DNA of 64,000 nt from CAWAVN01 sp963825075 (GTDB lineage Bacteria > Planctomycetota > Planctomycetia > Planctomycetales > Planctomycetaceae). Both the position numbers and the translations under genes were made by a program. A model generated the notes under the pieces. The model ran no database searches. It saw only the letters and a list, made by a program, of their open reading frames with translations, and was not told the DNA's origin. This document shows, piece by piece, positions 1-10,541 of the stretch (position 1 is its first letter; each line of letters opens with the position of its first letter). The DNA lies in assembly GCA_963825075.1 (NCBI GenBank), contig CAWGRX010000010.1, forward strand, positions 1-64,000, read 5' to 3'.

Positions 1-119
1 CGGCGGATTTGGAAATCCAGTTTAGAGAGTGGGAAACCTCCGTGCCATTCCGGGGAGGACGATTCCCCGACTCCGAATCTGGCGTGACTTGAAAATGGAG
101 GCGTCAGGACGCATTTTCG

Positions 120-745
120 ATGTCGTTTTTGTTGTGTCACGACTGTTACACGTGGGTAGAGCCTTTGGACAACCGCTGTCCCGAGTGCTTGCTGGTGATG
201 GATCTCTGGCCAAGGATCCCCCCGGTTCACCTGTTGCGGGAAGTGATGGGCAACCTCACCGGGCGGTTGGGCGAAGTGCGGATCCCCGCAAGCTGCTTCC
301 CGAATGGGGCACGCTGTACGCCACGACCGAAGGCTTGTTTTTCGTCCCGCATGAAATGGACCAGGCCTTGCGGCGAGACGACGGCCAATTCACCGGCACC
401 TCGCTGATGTGGTCGCTGGGATCGCTGATTTGGTCGCCTTTGTTTTTTCTGTCGCCTTTCGTCCGCGGTTCCCACGTCCCCGACCGCCCCGTGCGCGTGC
501 TCAGGCCGCGGTATCTGAGCGAGACTGAAAGCGGCGAACTTCCGGACCTCTTGATGGACAACCCGGGTGCGTTCTTTTTGCCCCGGCGTCAAATCCAGGC
601 CATGATGCGAAAGCGCGGCCGGTGGATCATCGAACGCAGCCAAGGCGGCGTGCTGCCCATCTCCCCGGTTGCACCAGCCCGATTCTTTCACGACAATCTC
701 ACCACCCTCTTGGAATCCCCCGCTTGGCAAACGGTGGAAAAGTAG
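120..745 (+). CDS. Hypothetical zinc-ribbon protein, apparent frameshift
   Basis: The product starts MSFLLCHDCYTW and has cysteines at about 6, 9, 20 and 23 (CxxC-x10-CxxC), which suggests a small N-terminal zinc ribbon. A hydrophobic stretch near SLIWSPLFFLSPF could be membrane-associated. The first part (120 to about 285) and the rest (to 745) lie in different frames. They join cleanly as EVRI-PRKLLPEWG if the four-C run at about 282-286 had one more C, so a one-base homopolymer deletion is the simplest explanation. I do not recognise the family and infer no function beyond a zinc-binding, possibly membrane-linked protein. Confidence 0.6.
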
Positions 746-776
746 CAACGAATCTCTGATCGCAAAATGGAAGGAA

Positions 777-980
777 CCACGAAACACACGAAATACACGA
801 AATCTGCCTCAAGACTTAAACACGAATTGCAAGGTTAAAGAGAGAGGATACCGATTAAAAACCGGCCTACTTAACCTTGTCTGTGCTTTTCCAAAATCTA
901 TAAATCGGCACAGAGGAATATTTCTGAGGATTGGGAAATCTCCTTCTCCATTTTTTTCGTGTGTTTCGTGTTTTTCGTGG
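777..980. repeat. Nested inverted-repeat intergenic element (CACGAAA type)
   Basis: CCACGAAACACACGAAA-type sequence at 777-803 recurs inverted at 951-980 (TTCGTGTGTTTCGTG, then TTTTTCGTGG). Inside lies a second inverted pair, CAAGGTTAA at 830-838 and TTAACCTTG at 871-879. The roughly 200-bp unit fills the gap between two genes and contains no convincing ORF. It could be a non-autonomous mobile element or a folded transcript; which one is inference. Confidence 0.6.
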
Positions 981-1046
981 TCTCTCTTCCTCCTGTCTTT
1001 CGTGGTCCCTCTTCTTTTGGTTTAACGTTTTTTGGTGAGAGCCATT

Positions 1047-2004
1047 ATGGATATTGTGACCATCAGCGATAACCGGTCGGGTGCATCGGCGAAGATCGCG
1101 GCGGACTTGGGGTTTAACTGCTTTGAGTTCATCGCTCCCGTGAATGATGAGCGGGTCGAGGTAATCGATGCCGCGTCGGACTTCGCCGAGGGAAAGCAAA
1201 GCCCCAGCGGGCACGGGATTCCGATTCTGTTCCCCTATCCCAACCGCATTCGCGGCGGAAAGTATCAATGGAAGGGGCAGGAGTACCATCTGCCGCCGGG
1301 CAAAGTGGCTTACAACAAGGACAACGCGATTCACGGGTTCTGTCTTGATCGGCCCTGGCGGGTGACCGAGCAGGGCGAGAATTTTGTGACGGGGGAATTC
1401 AAACTCAGCCAGGATGCTCCCGACCGCAGGGATTTCTGGCCGGCGGATTTCGTGCTGGAGGTTCGCTATCGGTTACAGGACACGGCGCTTTGCGCGGACA
1501 TTCGCGTGACCAATCCGGATATCGTCCCGCTGCCCTGGGGGTTTGGGACTCATCCCTATTTCAAGCTGCCTTTGAGTCCTGAGAGCGATCCCGCGGTGCC
1601 TCGTCGAAGCCCCGGCCACCGAACTGTGGGAATTGATCGACTGCCTGCCCACCGGACAAAAGCAGCCGATCCCTCCGGAGATCGATCTCCGCCGGGGCGC
1701 GTATTTCGATGTTCTCAAGCTGGATGATGTGCTCACGGGTTTGCCCGAAGGCCCCGAACCGATTATTTCGACGATCTGGGACGAGTCGGCAGGATTGCAA
1801 ATCGAACAGATCACCGATCCGGTATTTCGAGAACTCGTGGCTTACATCCCGCCGGGCCGGGCCGCGGTCTGTCTGGAACCTTATACCTGCGTAACGGATG
1901 CGATCAATCTGGAAGCCCAGGGCATCGACGCCGGCTGGAAAGTTCTCCCGCCGGGTCGATCTTGGACTTCGTGGATCGAATCCGCCGGCCGGATTATTGT
2001 TTAG
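1047..2004 (+). CDS. Aldose 1-epimerase family protein (galactose mutarotase-like), frameshifted
   Basis: Aldose 1-epimerases interconvert the alpha and beta anomers of hexoses. The sequence has the family landmarks in order: an NAIHGF histidine motif, the catalytic-type GTHPYF histidine and the late LEPYTC glutamate. The length (about 318 aa when joined) is normal. The frame changes near 1585-1592. Removing one C from the CCC run there gives ESDP-RCLVEAP and restores one continuous protein ending GRIIV. This points to a one-base homopolymer error or a very recent mutation. The ATG at 1047 is chosen because family similarity begins right after it. Confidence 0.75.
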
Positions 2005-2073
2005 CCGGCGGCTTCGGAGTTTCATAAAGCCGGACGAACCGATCGGCCAGTTCCCGCCATTCTTTTTTCCAGC

Positions 2074-2961
2074 TTGTGCTTCGGGCTATGGAAAAAACAC
2101 GCAAAATGTGCAAATCCCCAATTCGTATCCGCCCTCGCCGCCGAGGCTCCTCCGAACATTCTTTTTATCTACGCCGACGATTGGGGGTGGGGTGATCTCG
2201 GTTGCCACGGGCATCCGCACATCAAAACGCCCAACCTGGATCGCCTTGCCAAAGAAAAAACCGACTTTCAGCAGTTCACGGTTTGTAATCCGGTGTGTTC
2301 ACCCAGCCGGACCGCGATCGTCACGGGACACTTCCCGGCCCGGCATCGTGTGCAACAGCACTTTGCCAGTCATCAGCAGAACTTCGCTCGCGGGATGCCC
2401 GACTGGCTCGATCCGAATGTCGTCTTGCTGTCGCGCTTGCTCAAGACGGCGAGATACACCAACGGACATTTCGGCAAATGGCATCTTTCCGGGGGCGGAA
2501 TCGAAAATGCTCCCCTGCCTGCCGCCTACGGCATTGATGAAGCCGCGGTCTGGACTGGCCCCGGCAAAGGCGTCTTCGAGGGAACCTCCGTCGCCAATAA
2601 GGCCGGCAATGCACACGACCGGGTCGGGGCCAGTTACCTGACCGAAGCGGCCGTCGAACACACAATCCGCTTCCTTCGTTCGGCCAAGGGCAACCCGTTT
2701 TACCTCAACCTGTGGATCCACGAAACGCATCATCTCGTCTCGGGCACCGAAGCCGATAAGCGGGCTTACCCAAACACAGCCGAGCCGGAGCGGACGTATT
2801 ACGCCGCGGTCACGCGGGCCGATCTCCAGACGAACATGAAGGTCCCGAAAGCCTGGGTTTTATTTAAACCCCTTGTCGAAAAGGGCTTACAAAAAGTCGG
2901 GACGACAAGACGGCTATTGAACTTTTTCTGGCCGGCATCCGGAACTGGGGAGCCGGATTGA
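2074..2961 (+). pseudogene. Sulfatase, 3'-truncated remnant
   Basis: Residues from about 24 onward match the N-terminal half of a type I sulfatase: NILFIYADDWGWGD with metal-binding aspartates, then CSPSR, the cysteine that becomes formylglycine, then GKWHLS. Similarity stops near 2835, after YYAAVTRAD, where an intact sulfatase would continue for roughly 200 more residues. The downstream tail is unrelated, and no clean signal peptide precedes the domain. Loss of the C-terminal half should abolish activity. The remnant sits at the edge of the rearranged region that continues to 13.4 kb. Confidence 0.75.
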
Positions 2962-3070
2962 TGCGGCGGATGGATGATGACACACCATTTGGCGACTGAC
3001 AGTTACAGTCGGAACCGCCGCAATTGACGACGAGATCGAGGTAATTGCTGAAGGACAACAACGACGCGAG

Positions 3071-3520
3071 TTACTTCAGGTTGATTTGCGGAACCATGTT
3101 GTCGCCATCGCCGACGGTGAACTCCAAACCGGAGGTGCTCGGGGTCTGATATTTCTTTGGCAGAAGGTTGCGGCCATTGCGCTCCATTTCGCCATCGCCG
3201 GTGTCCTGCAACTCACGCAATTCCACAGTGATTGCATACCGGCCGGAGGGTGCTCCGTCCCCTTGTTGGAATGTTGTCAACTCGAAGTGACCGTTGCGGT
3301 CGGTCACCGCCATCGGCCGCTGTGCTGTTTCCACTGAATCGAGCGGATGAAAGAAGACCATCCCCTCTGCGAGTGGCTTCTCTTTATAGAAAACCGTGCC
3401 CTGAACTGGATGGCAAACCGGGCCCGATGCTTTGCTGCCACAACCGGCGATCCACAACAGAACCAATGCCCCCGCAAGGCACTTCGCAGGCGAACTGTTT
3501 CGTCGACTTTCGGACATCAC
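3071..3520 (-). CDS. Carboxypeptidase-regulatory-like lipoprotein
   Basis: 149 aa. It has a lipoprotein signal with a VLLWIAGC lipobox, then a beta-sandwich-like domain containing VQGTVFYKEKPLAEGMV and DRNGHFELTT, the usual pattern of planctomycete carboxypeptidase-regulatory-like lipoproteins. These are cell-envelope proteins of unknown role. In this phylum they usually lie just downstream of a DUF1559 (prepilin-like) gene, and here a DUF1559 remnant lies immediately upstream on the same strand. That supports a conserved two-gene unit whose first gene was broken by the ISL3 insertion. Confidence 0.75.
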   Translation of the reverse strand: MMSESRRNSSPAKCLAGALVLLWIAGCGSKASGPVCHPVQGTVFYKEKPLAEGMVFFHPLDSVETAQRPMAVTDRNGHFELTTFQQGDGAPSGRYAITVELRELQDTGDGEMERNGRNLLPKKYQTPSTSGLEFTVGDGDNMVPQINLK

Positions 3521-3550
3521 TGCTTCCCTATCTCGACTGCCGGTGGCTGA

Positions 3551-4341
3551 CTATTCCGACGAAACAACTTCCCCGCTAGCACGGGTCACCATTGACGCCA
3601 GCACCCGAAGATTCATCGATTCCCCCAAGAACCGCACAGACCCGTCGGCGAACGCGAAATTCGCCCCGCCGGTGTGGAAGGAATAGAAGCAATGGCCGTA
3701 TTCGTTCGAATTGTTGATACCGAGCGTGCCGGGAATCACGGTCGTGCCGCTGCCGTATTTCGTCGTTGTGCGCTGGCCGATGTCGTAGGCGTTGTCGTTT
3801 GTTGCCCAGGCACCGCCGCGGGCACGATAGTTGGCGGCGTAGTCCAGCGGCGTCAGCACACCCCGCCGCCAAACGTCTTCGCGCCCGCGCACTCCCCGAT
3901 CATAATGGTGTTCGATGTGCCGTCGAGAATGTCCCGCAGCTTGTTCTTGGTATTCTTCGTAGCATCATAAACGGCGAGAGCCCCGCGCAGATTCGCATTG
4001 GCCGGGAATGCGTCACTCGCGGGAAGCGAAGCGTTGATGTCGAGATGCACGCCGGTCGGGGTGAAATAATCGCCGCACGCGCCGCGCTTCGACTCCGGCG
4101 ACCCCGGTTTGTCCTCTAAAACGCGGCCCGCCGGGCGTGGAGGGGCAATTCATGAAGGAGAGATGCGAGTTCGCAATCATGCGGTTGGCGACCGCCTCGC
4201 CAAGATACGGACCGGGGTTGGAATTCGAGGAATCCCACCAGTTGGCTTTGATGTCCCACCCGGTTCCGAGATTCAGCAGGTTCGCCTGCTCCAGGTAGGC
4301 GAGGATGGTCGGTGCCCAACTCGTCCTCCCAATCTGAATGG
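3551..4341 (-). pseudogene. DUF1559 (prepilin-like) protein, 5'-truncated by an ISL3 element
   Basis: The C-terminal half of a DUF1559 protein is clear: LRDILDGTSNTIMIGE, then FHTGGANFAFADGSVRFL near the end, which is the family's signature tail. At least two frame changes occur (around 3860 and 4100). The sequence stops at 4341, where the left inverted repeat of the ISL3 element begins, so the N-terminal prepilin-type methylation and membrane segment is missing. Intact members are type II-secretion/pseudopilin-like planctomycete proteins. The frame changes may be consensus errors, but the truncation is real in this assembly. Confidence 0.75.
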
Positions 4342-4403
4342 GGTTCTTCGTCTAGTTTCATGGCTAGAGCCTGAATCAACCGCTATGCTGCGGTTTTTGG
4401 AAT

Positions 4404-5836
4404 GTGACTCTGATGGAAGACCTCTCCAATCATTATGCTCGGCTGTTGGGACTCGGGGACGACTGGGACGTGACGGATGTGGACCTGGATCTCCCCTCTC
4501 AGAAGGTCACGATTCGCCTCAAGCATGCTGCTGGTGCTGGGTGTTCTTGTCCCGTCTGTGGGGAGCAAAGGCCGCTCAAGGATCACGCTCCCGAGCGAGA
4601 ATGGCGGCATCTGGATACGATGCAGTTCGAGACGATTCTGGTCGCACGAATTGCCCCCAGTGCGGCGTCTTGAACGTGGATTTGCCCTGGGCCGAGCCGC
4701 ACGACCGGTTCACGCTGATGTTTCAGGCGTTCGCGATTCGCGTGCTGCAGGCGTCCGCAAGCGTCGAGCAAGGCCGACAGCTTTTGGGCCTGAGTTGGCG
4801 ATCGGCTCATGACTTGATGCGGGTGGCCGTGCGGCGGGGATTGGAGGTTCGCGACAGGGACAACATCGTGCGCGTCGGGATCGATGAGAAGAGCTTCGGC
4901 AAGGGCCAGGATTATGTGTCGGTGCTCGTCGATCTGGACGAACATCGCGTGCTGGAAGTCGCTGAGGGAAGGACGCAGGAAGCGGCCGATGCGCTTTGGA
5001 ATGCGTTGTCTGACGAGCAGAAAGGGCAGGTCGAGGCAGTGGCGATGGATATGTGGCCGGCGTTCATTTCGAGTGCCTCTGAGCATGTTCCCGAGGCCGA
5101 AGTCGTGCATGACCGTTTTCATATTAGCAAGCACCTGAACGAGGCGGTCGATAAGGTTCGCCGGGCCGAGCACAAAGCTTTGAAACAGGAAGGCGATGAG
5201 CGATTGACCGGGAGCCGATTCCTCTGGTTGACCAACGAAGAAAACCTTTCTGAGGAAAAGGCGGTGGCGTTCGATGAGTTGAAGAACGCCAAACTGAAGA
5301 CATCGAGAGCCTGGGCGATCAGTGATTTGTTCCGCGACTTCTGGGACCAGCCCGGCGAATACACGGCGAGGAATTTCTTCGAAAGATGGCATAGTTGGGC
5401 CTCGCGATCTCGACTGGAGCCGATCATCAAAGTCGGCCGTATGATCAAGCGGCATTTGGACAAGGCTCTTTTCCGGTTCCAGGTTGATGGCGACAGAAGT
5501 ATGGACAAGCGGAAGTTTGTGGCAACTGCATTGTTTGCGTAAAAATTCTTGTGGCATTGTCACTCTCGTTGTGCCATCCTAAACATCCCATATGCCTCAA
5601 ACCACCACTTGGTGATGCAACCATCGAAATCAACCCGGAACCGGAAAAGAGCCTTGGACAATATTGTGACGTGGTTTCGGCACCCGATCAGCAACGGACC
5701 GACCGAGGGTTTTAATAGCCGTATTCAAGCCATCAAAGCCGCTGCCCGGGGTTTCAGGAACTTCGAGAACTACCGCATTCGCATCCTCTTCTTCTGCGGC
5801 CGACTGGATCTGGAACCCGAAACCTCAATGACCTAG
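4404..5836 (+). pseudogene. ISL3-family transposase, frameshifted and interrupted by a mini-element
   Basis: The N-terminal zinc-binding part (CPVCGE, APEREWRHLD) is in one frame up to about 4650 and the DDE catalytic part is in another. Catalytic residues are visible: D in VGIDEKSFGKG, D in AVAMDMWPAF and E in NGPTEGFNSRIQ. A second break is the 190-bp insertion at 5464-5653. Removing it with one copy of its 8-bp duplication (198 bp, a multiple of three) rejoins RHLDNIVTWFRHPIS in frame, so the gene was intact there before the insertion. The frame change near 4650, beside a five-C run, could be a consensus error. Confidence 0.85.
5464..5653. mobile_element. 190-bp ISL3-type MITE with 8-bp target duplication
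   Basis: The ends are 25-bp inverted repeats (GGCTCTTTTCCGGTTCC..., one mismatch, A/G, at position 18). The flanking 8 bp are identical: TTGGACAA at 5456-5463 and again at 5654-5661. ISL3 elements make 8-bp duplications and have GGCTCTT-type ends, so this is a non-autonomous ISL3 derivative. It has no credible ORF. It sits inside the catalytic domain of an ISL3 transposase whose own ends begin with the same GGCTCTT but then diverge, so a different ISL3 element probably mobilised it. Confidence 0.9.
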
Positions 5837-7082
5837 CCACGAAGTTAGCCGAAGAGCCCCAGTATAGGTCCAATCGAAAGGATGAGCCATCGTTGCGTTG
5901 TAGTAGTCGAGGAACTGTTGAAGTTTTTCTTCGAGGTTCTCCACGGAAGGGAAGTTTCCCCGGCGGACCACTTTCCGCATGATGATACCGAAGACCGTTT
6001 CGATCTGGTTCAGCCAGGAACTGTGTTTCGGCAAATAAACGAAGCGAATCCGGTGTGACCGATCAGACAGAAACGCCCGCCGGCTCGCCTGATTTCTTAA
6101 AATCCCGCGTTGGCCTTTTTTTTCCCAAATCCGTTTCCGGTTCACATTGCTCGGCCACCCACTCCACCAGTCCCGCGGACCAGTGGATGTTGAGTGTGTC
6201 CACAATGAAGATCCATGTTCCGTCCGGATCGCTGGCAACGGTATTCTGGATGTGATTGACAAAGTCCACTTCCGTTCGAGTCGGGCCGAGGGTGGGGGCG
6301 ATCATCTCGCCGGTCACCACCTCAAGATTCCCGATGATTGTGGTCGTTCCATGCCGCTCGTATTCAAACTCTTCGCGGGCAATTTGGTCGGGCTTCACCC
6401 CTTTGTCGGGCGCGATCCGTTCGAGGGCCTGAATGCCCGTCATCTCGTCCGTCGAAACGGTATGCGTCCCGTTTTTCTCGTGAAGTTCCGGTGCTTCGCG
6501 ATAGGTTTCGCAAACGGTCTCGACGGCCTCCTGAAAAGCTTCCGGATCTTTCTCCTTAGTGTTCAACCACATCTTGCGGCGATGCGGTTTGAGGGCCGCT
6601 TCCCGCAGAAAATCTCCAACTCGGGACACGGAAATGTCGTCCACAATCCCGCGTTGGATCACTTCGTCCCGCAGTTCGCGATGCGTCCAGTGCGTGATCG
6701 GCCTTCCCGAAAGCTCGGGCTTTTCACAGGCCACGGCCAGGATCTGCGCGATCTGTTCCGCGGTGAATGTGCCCGGCGATCCCGAACAATGGGCATCCCG
6801 AAGCGTCTCGCGGATCGCTTCGCGAAGCTTTCTCGGTTCGGTGCATTCCAGCAAAGTCAAAGCCTCCCACGCCTCCTGCCAGCGCCGCCGCCAAACCCCG
6901 ACCTGCTTGCGTTCGAGTCCGACCTCAACGGCAATCTCCTCATTCAACCGTCCCTCGAAAGCCAAGAGGATGATCTTGGCCCGCTGCGAAATCATTTGGG
7001 ATTCGCTCCGAGAACGACTCAGCTCCTCCAAGAGCGACTGCTGCCGCTCGCTGATCTGGACTTTCGCCGCCTTCCCTGGCAT
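5825..7082 (-). pseudogene. IS630-family transposase, frame change at an A9 run, 3' end lost
   Basis: The start ATG at 7082 is preceded by AAGGAGG. The N-terminal helix-turn-helix region (NEEIAVEVGLERKQVGVWRR) is followed by DDE motifs: STDEMTG, then VDTLNIHWS, then HSSWLNQIETVFG. The frame changes at about 6116-6124, a run of nine A on the coding strand. This may be a consensus error or a translational slippage site, since some IS630 relatives use frameshifting. The last residues after WTYTG come from the inverted repeat of the adjoining ISL3 element, so the natural C-terminus and that IS630 end are gone. Confidence 0.8.
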
Positions 7083-7216
7083 TCGTGCACCTCCTTGGTC
7101 AAAATCCGTGGATGCACAGTTTCGCAAATCCTCCCATCTCATGGGAGATCAATTTCAAAGTGTTGGACTAGCGGTCGCCCACCGTTTTCTCTGCAATCCA
7201 CAGGCTTCACTCGTTC
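7083..7216. other. Non-coding flank between two insertion sequences
   Basis: Holds the ribosome-binding region of the IS630-type gene and, presumably, that element's outer end. I could not identify its terminal repeat because the partner end has been lost. No ORF is supported here. Confidence 0.4.
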
Positions 7217-9106
7217 AACGCCGATTTCCACGGGGCGGAAGTGGATGACAATTTCGGCACTGAAACCCCTTGATTTCTCGGGTTTTTCACATTTTTTCTC
7301 TCGATTTTGTCATCGCGGTTTCCGGGCGTTGCCAATGTTATTTCACGGCCTGGTTTTTTTCAGGCGCGCTTTTCCTCTGGATTTTAAGGGGTTTCGCGAG
7401 AGTGCGGGCTTGGTAGGGCGTGTTTTAGCATGTCAGAATCAGGCCTTCACGGAGAAAAACGGAATGACAATTTCCCAGGGAGGCTACTATGGCTGCTCGC
7501 ACTCTCGACGACTACTTTTTGCAACCCGATGACATGACTCAAAGGCGATATGAAACGCTGCGCGCGGTGTTTGTGGAGGGGCTGTCTCTCCAGGATGCCG
7601 CCGGGCGGTTTCACGTCAGTTACGGAACGGTCCGCAATTGGGCCAGCGAATTTCGGCAGGCGTTTCAGCCCGGTCAGCGGCCCCCCTTTTCGCCGGCCCG
7701 TCGTGCGCACCGCAATCGGAACGCAGGATCCCAACGAACCGAACATCGAAGTCGCCGACGCGCGGGCGTTGTCGTTGGAAACAGGACGCCGACTGACCAC
7801 GCGGCACGCGGGCGTGTTCTTGTTCTGGCCACTGTTGGCGGAAATTCGTTTTGACCGGCTGGTCACGAAAGCCGGCTATCCCGGCTCGCAAATGATCCCC
7901 GCGGCGAATGCCTTGCTGAGTTTGCTCGCGCTCAAGCTCTTGGACAAAGAACGGCTCAGCCACATCGACGATTTCAATTGCGATCCGGCCTTGGGATTGT
8001 TCGCCGGTTTGAACATCTTGCCCAAGAAAAGTTTCGCCACCAGTTACTCCTACCGCACGACGCGGACGCAGCAATTGGAGATTGCTCAAGGGGTGGGTCA
8101 AAGCCCTTTCGCCGTTGTTGTTTCCCGAAGCGAATTCGTTCTCGTTGGACTTCCACGCGATCGGCCATCGCGGCGAGGAAAACGACTTGGAAAATCACTA
8201 TCAACCGATGCGTGGCCAAGCCGGTCCGAGCGTGTTGACATTCTTCGCGATGGAGCAAAAAAGCCGGGTTTTCTGCTATTCCAACGCCAATTTGACGCGC
8301 GACGAGCAGTCCCGGCGAAATCCTCCGGTTCATCGATTTCTGGCGAGACTTGATGGGCCAGACCTCCGCAGTGGCTTGTACTTCGATTCCAAGCTCACCA
8401 CCTATGCCGAGCTGTCAGAAATCAATCGGCAAGAGGACGTCATGGTTTGTCACGATTCGGCGTCGCGGCAGCCGCATTCTCGACGTCTGAAGTCGCGGCC
8501 CGCTCACGATTGGCAAACGGCCGTGATCGACATCCCCAAACGGCGACATCAACGGATTCAATACGTCGATGAACGCATCACGCTTGCGCGACTACGAAGG
8601 AGAGATTCGCCAGATCGCCGTCAAGGGTTTGGGCCGCGACCAGCCCACACTGTTTTTGACGAACAACTTCGAGGTCCCCGCGCGAGTTGGTGATGAACTA
8701 CGCTCGCCGCAATGGAGTGGAGGATGCCTTGGGCAGCAGTGTGAACTTCTTTCATCTGGACTGCCTCTCCAGCGAAGTTCGGCTCAACGTGGACTTGGAC
8801 ACCGTGCTGACGGTGTTGGCCAATGGGTGCTATCGCTGGCTGGCCAGCCAACTTCACGGCTTCGACCAGAGCAAGCCGAAGGCGTTGTATCGCAAGTTCG
8901 TCGAAACCTCCGGCACGGTGGAGATCGCCAGCGGCCACCGGATCGTGGTCACCTTCGACCGCCGCAGCCACAACCCAATCCTGCGCGAAGCCCACCTCGA
9001 CGAGGGATGTCCTCCCATCCCGTGGCTGGCGAACCACCGCGTGGAGTTTTTATACCCATGAACACTAAAAATTGTCATCGAATTTCCGCCCGTGGAAATC
9101 GGCGTT
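7217..9106 (+). mobile_element. 1.9-kb DDE insertion sequence with ~36-bp inverted repeats
   Basis: AACGCCGATTTCCACGGG at 7217 onward recurs inverted at the other end (read inward from 9106), and similarity continues to ATGACAATTT with one gap and a few mismatches. The repeats frame a decayed transposase gene. No flanking target duplication is obvious. The right end has inserted into, or recombined with, an oligogalacturonate lyase gene, so the last lyase codons before the stop are actually the element's repeat. I could not place the family with certainty; it resembles large IS1634/IS4-type planctomycete elements. Confidence 0.7.
7489..9061 (+). pseudogene. DDE transposase (IS1634/IS4-like), many frame changes
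   Basis: Translation begins MAARTLDDYFLQP with an N-terminal helix-turn-helix (GRFHVSYGTVRNWASEF). Conserved blocks then appear in successive frames: RHAGVFLFWPLLAEI, AANALLSLLALKLL, SFSLDFHAIGHRGEE (a catalytic-type D), LTTYAELSEIN, TLFLTNNFEVPAR and MNYARRNGVEDALG (a catalytic-type E). At least four frame changes are needed to read through. That is more than elsewhere in the window, so real decay is likely here in addition to any consensus errors. The preceding GGGAGG is a good ribosome-binding site for the ATG at 7489. Confidence 0.75.
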
Positions 9107-9815
9107 TGCTGGAGGATTGAGTCGCCGTTTCTCCGGTAGCGGGGTCTGGTTCGCAACACTTTCCGGTCCGCCACCATCACCAGCGAACAGTTGACCGTCG
9201 CGGGAAATGTTGTAGTGAACCGACCATTCTTCGCGTTTCACGCGGTATCGAATTCGCTCTCCGGTCTTAACGTGAACGCCGGCTAACCAGAACTGATCGG
9301 CTCGCGGTGTCTGCAGGTCGTACCACACCCACTGCCCGTCGGTACTGAAGAACTCGTGCCCAGCGATTTCGTATTTCTGCTGACGCCGGTGCATCAATTT
9401 GGCTTCGTCGCTGCCAAATCGAATCGTCCAGACTCGGTCGAGGTCGTGCGACGTGCCCTCGTGGCAGAACAGGCCAAATTTCGGGTCTGTTGGCGAACAC
9501 TGAAGGTGATTTAGCCATGCTTTGAACGGGTGGAATGTGTTGATTTTGCCAGTAGCAATCTCTGCTGTGAATAGCTTCATTGAACGTTCGAAGCGACGCT
9601 GGCGGCCATCGTTTTGATCTCTGTTTCGCGACGACTCGCGTGGTCGGAATTCCTGCATCGACCCAAACAACAGGGTTTCGTCCGCATTGACGCCGTTGAA
9701 ACTCGCCCCGCGGGGAAGCGAAACGATGTCACGAGTCTTCCCGGTGTCGATATGCGTCGCCCGCACCACCGTTCCTTCTCGAGAGCGCGTCGCATGATAA
9801 ACGTGTCGCGTCTTG
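9107..9815 (-). pseudogene. Oligogalacturonate lyase remnant, both ends lost
   Basis: The open frame matches the central beta-propeller of oligogalacturonate lyases: TGKTRDIVSLP near the start, then the hallmark run LNHLQCSPTDP and LFCHEGTSHDLDRVWTIR, then YNISRDGQLFAGDGG. Such enzymes cleave unsaturated pectin disaccharides. The 5' end stops near 9815, where a forward-strand dehydrogenase fragment starts. The 3' end stops at the inverted repeat of the insertion sequence. Roughly 235 of about 400 expected residues remain. Confidence 0.75.
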
Positions 9816-10462
9816 CCATGACGTGGGACGAACGTGGACGCCTCTGGGTGTGCGAGACAGTGGACTATCCGAACGAACTGGGCGGCAACCGCGACCGCAT
9901 CCGCATTTGTGAAGACACCGACGGTGATCATGTCGCCGATAAATTTACCGTGTTCGCCGAGGGTCTAAGCATTCCAACTGCGATCGTGACTGTTCGCGGC
10001 GGCGCCGTGGTACAGAACGGCCGCGAAACGATCTATTTGAAGGATACGGATGGCGATGACGTGTCCGATGAGAAGACGACGTTGATCACCGGCTGGGGGT
10101 TGGGTGACACGCACGGTGGTGTCAGCAACTTTCGCTACGGACTCGACAACTGGATTTGGGCCATGCAGGGCTACAACAATAGTTCGCCCAAGATTGATGG
10201 GAAACAAACGCAATCGTTCCGTCAGGGCTTCTGGAGATTCAAACTCTCGCAAACGGATCCGCCGAAAGTCACCAATCTGGAATTCATTCGATCCAGCAAC
10301 AATAACACGTGGGGACTTGGCATCAGCGAAGAGGGGCTGATCTTTGGTTCGACAGCGAACGGCAACCCGAGCATGTTCGTCCCGATCCCCAATCGTTATT
10401 ACGAAAGCGTGCGCGGCTGGTCACCTGGGACGCTTGGCAGTATTGCGGATTCGTCGAGCTTC
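9815..10462 (+). pseudogene. PVC-type membrane-bound dehydrogenase fragment
   Basis: The frame reads MTWDERGRLWVCETVDYPNE, then RICEDTDGDHVADKFTVFA, then GWGLGDTHGGVSNFRYG. This is the beta-propeller start of the large planctomycete/verrucomicrobial dehydrogenase-like proteins that usually end in a CxxCH heme site. The signal peptide and more than half of the protein are missing. The 3' boundary is exactly the left end of the IS66 element. Together with the reversed lyase fragment it forms a scar of two unrelated half-genes. Confidence 0.75.
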
Positions 10463-10541
10463 GTGTCCTTTCGGCGAGCGTGCCTGAGTTGGTTTGGGGG
10501 ATTTGCTATCGTGGTTGGCTTCTCTTGTTGGGAGGTTGGCG

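Larger units (their letters stand above)
4342..5858 (+). mobile_element. ISL3-family insertion sequence
   Basis: Imperfect terminal inverted repeats bound it: left GGTTCTTCGTCTAGTTTCAT from 4342 and, read inward on the minus strand, right GGCTCTTCGGCTAACTTCGT from 5858. Both continue as GGCTAG. The GG(C/T)TCTT start is typical of ISL3 ends. Without the 198 bp added by the nested mini-element it is about 1.32 kb. The 8-bp flanks (CTGAATGG left, CCAGTATA right) do not match, so the element has been involved in a deletion or recombination after insertion. Its right end has replaced the tail of the IS630-type transposase. Confidence 0.75.

Noticed and set aside
6147..7532. 461-codon plus-strand ORF across the IS630-type gene
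   Set aside because: Antisense to DDE transposase motifs, no coherent protein features.
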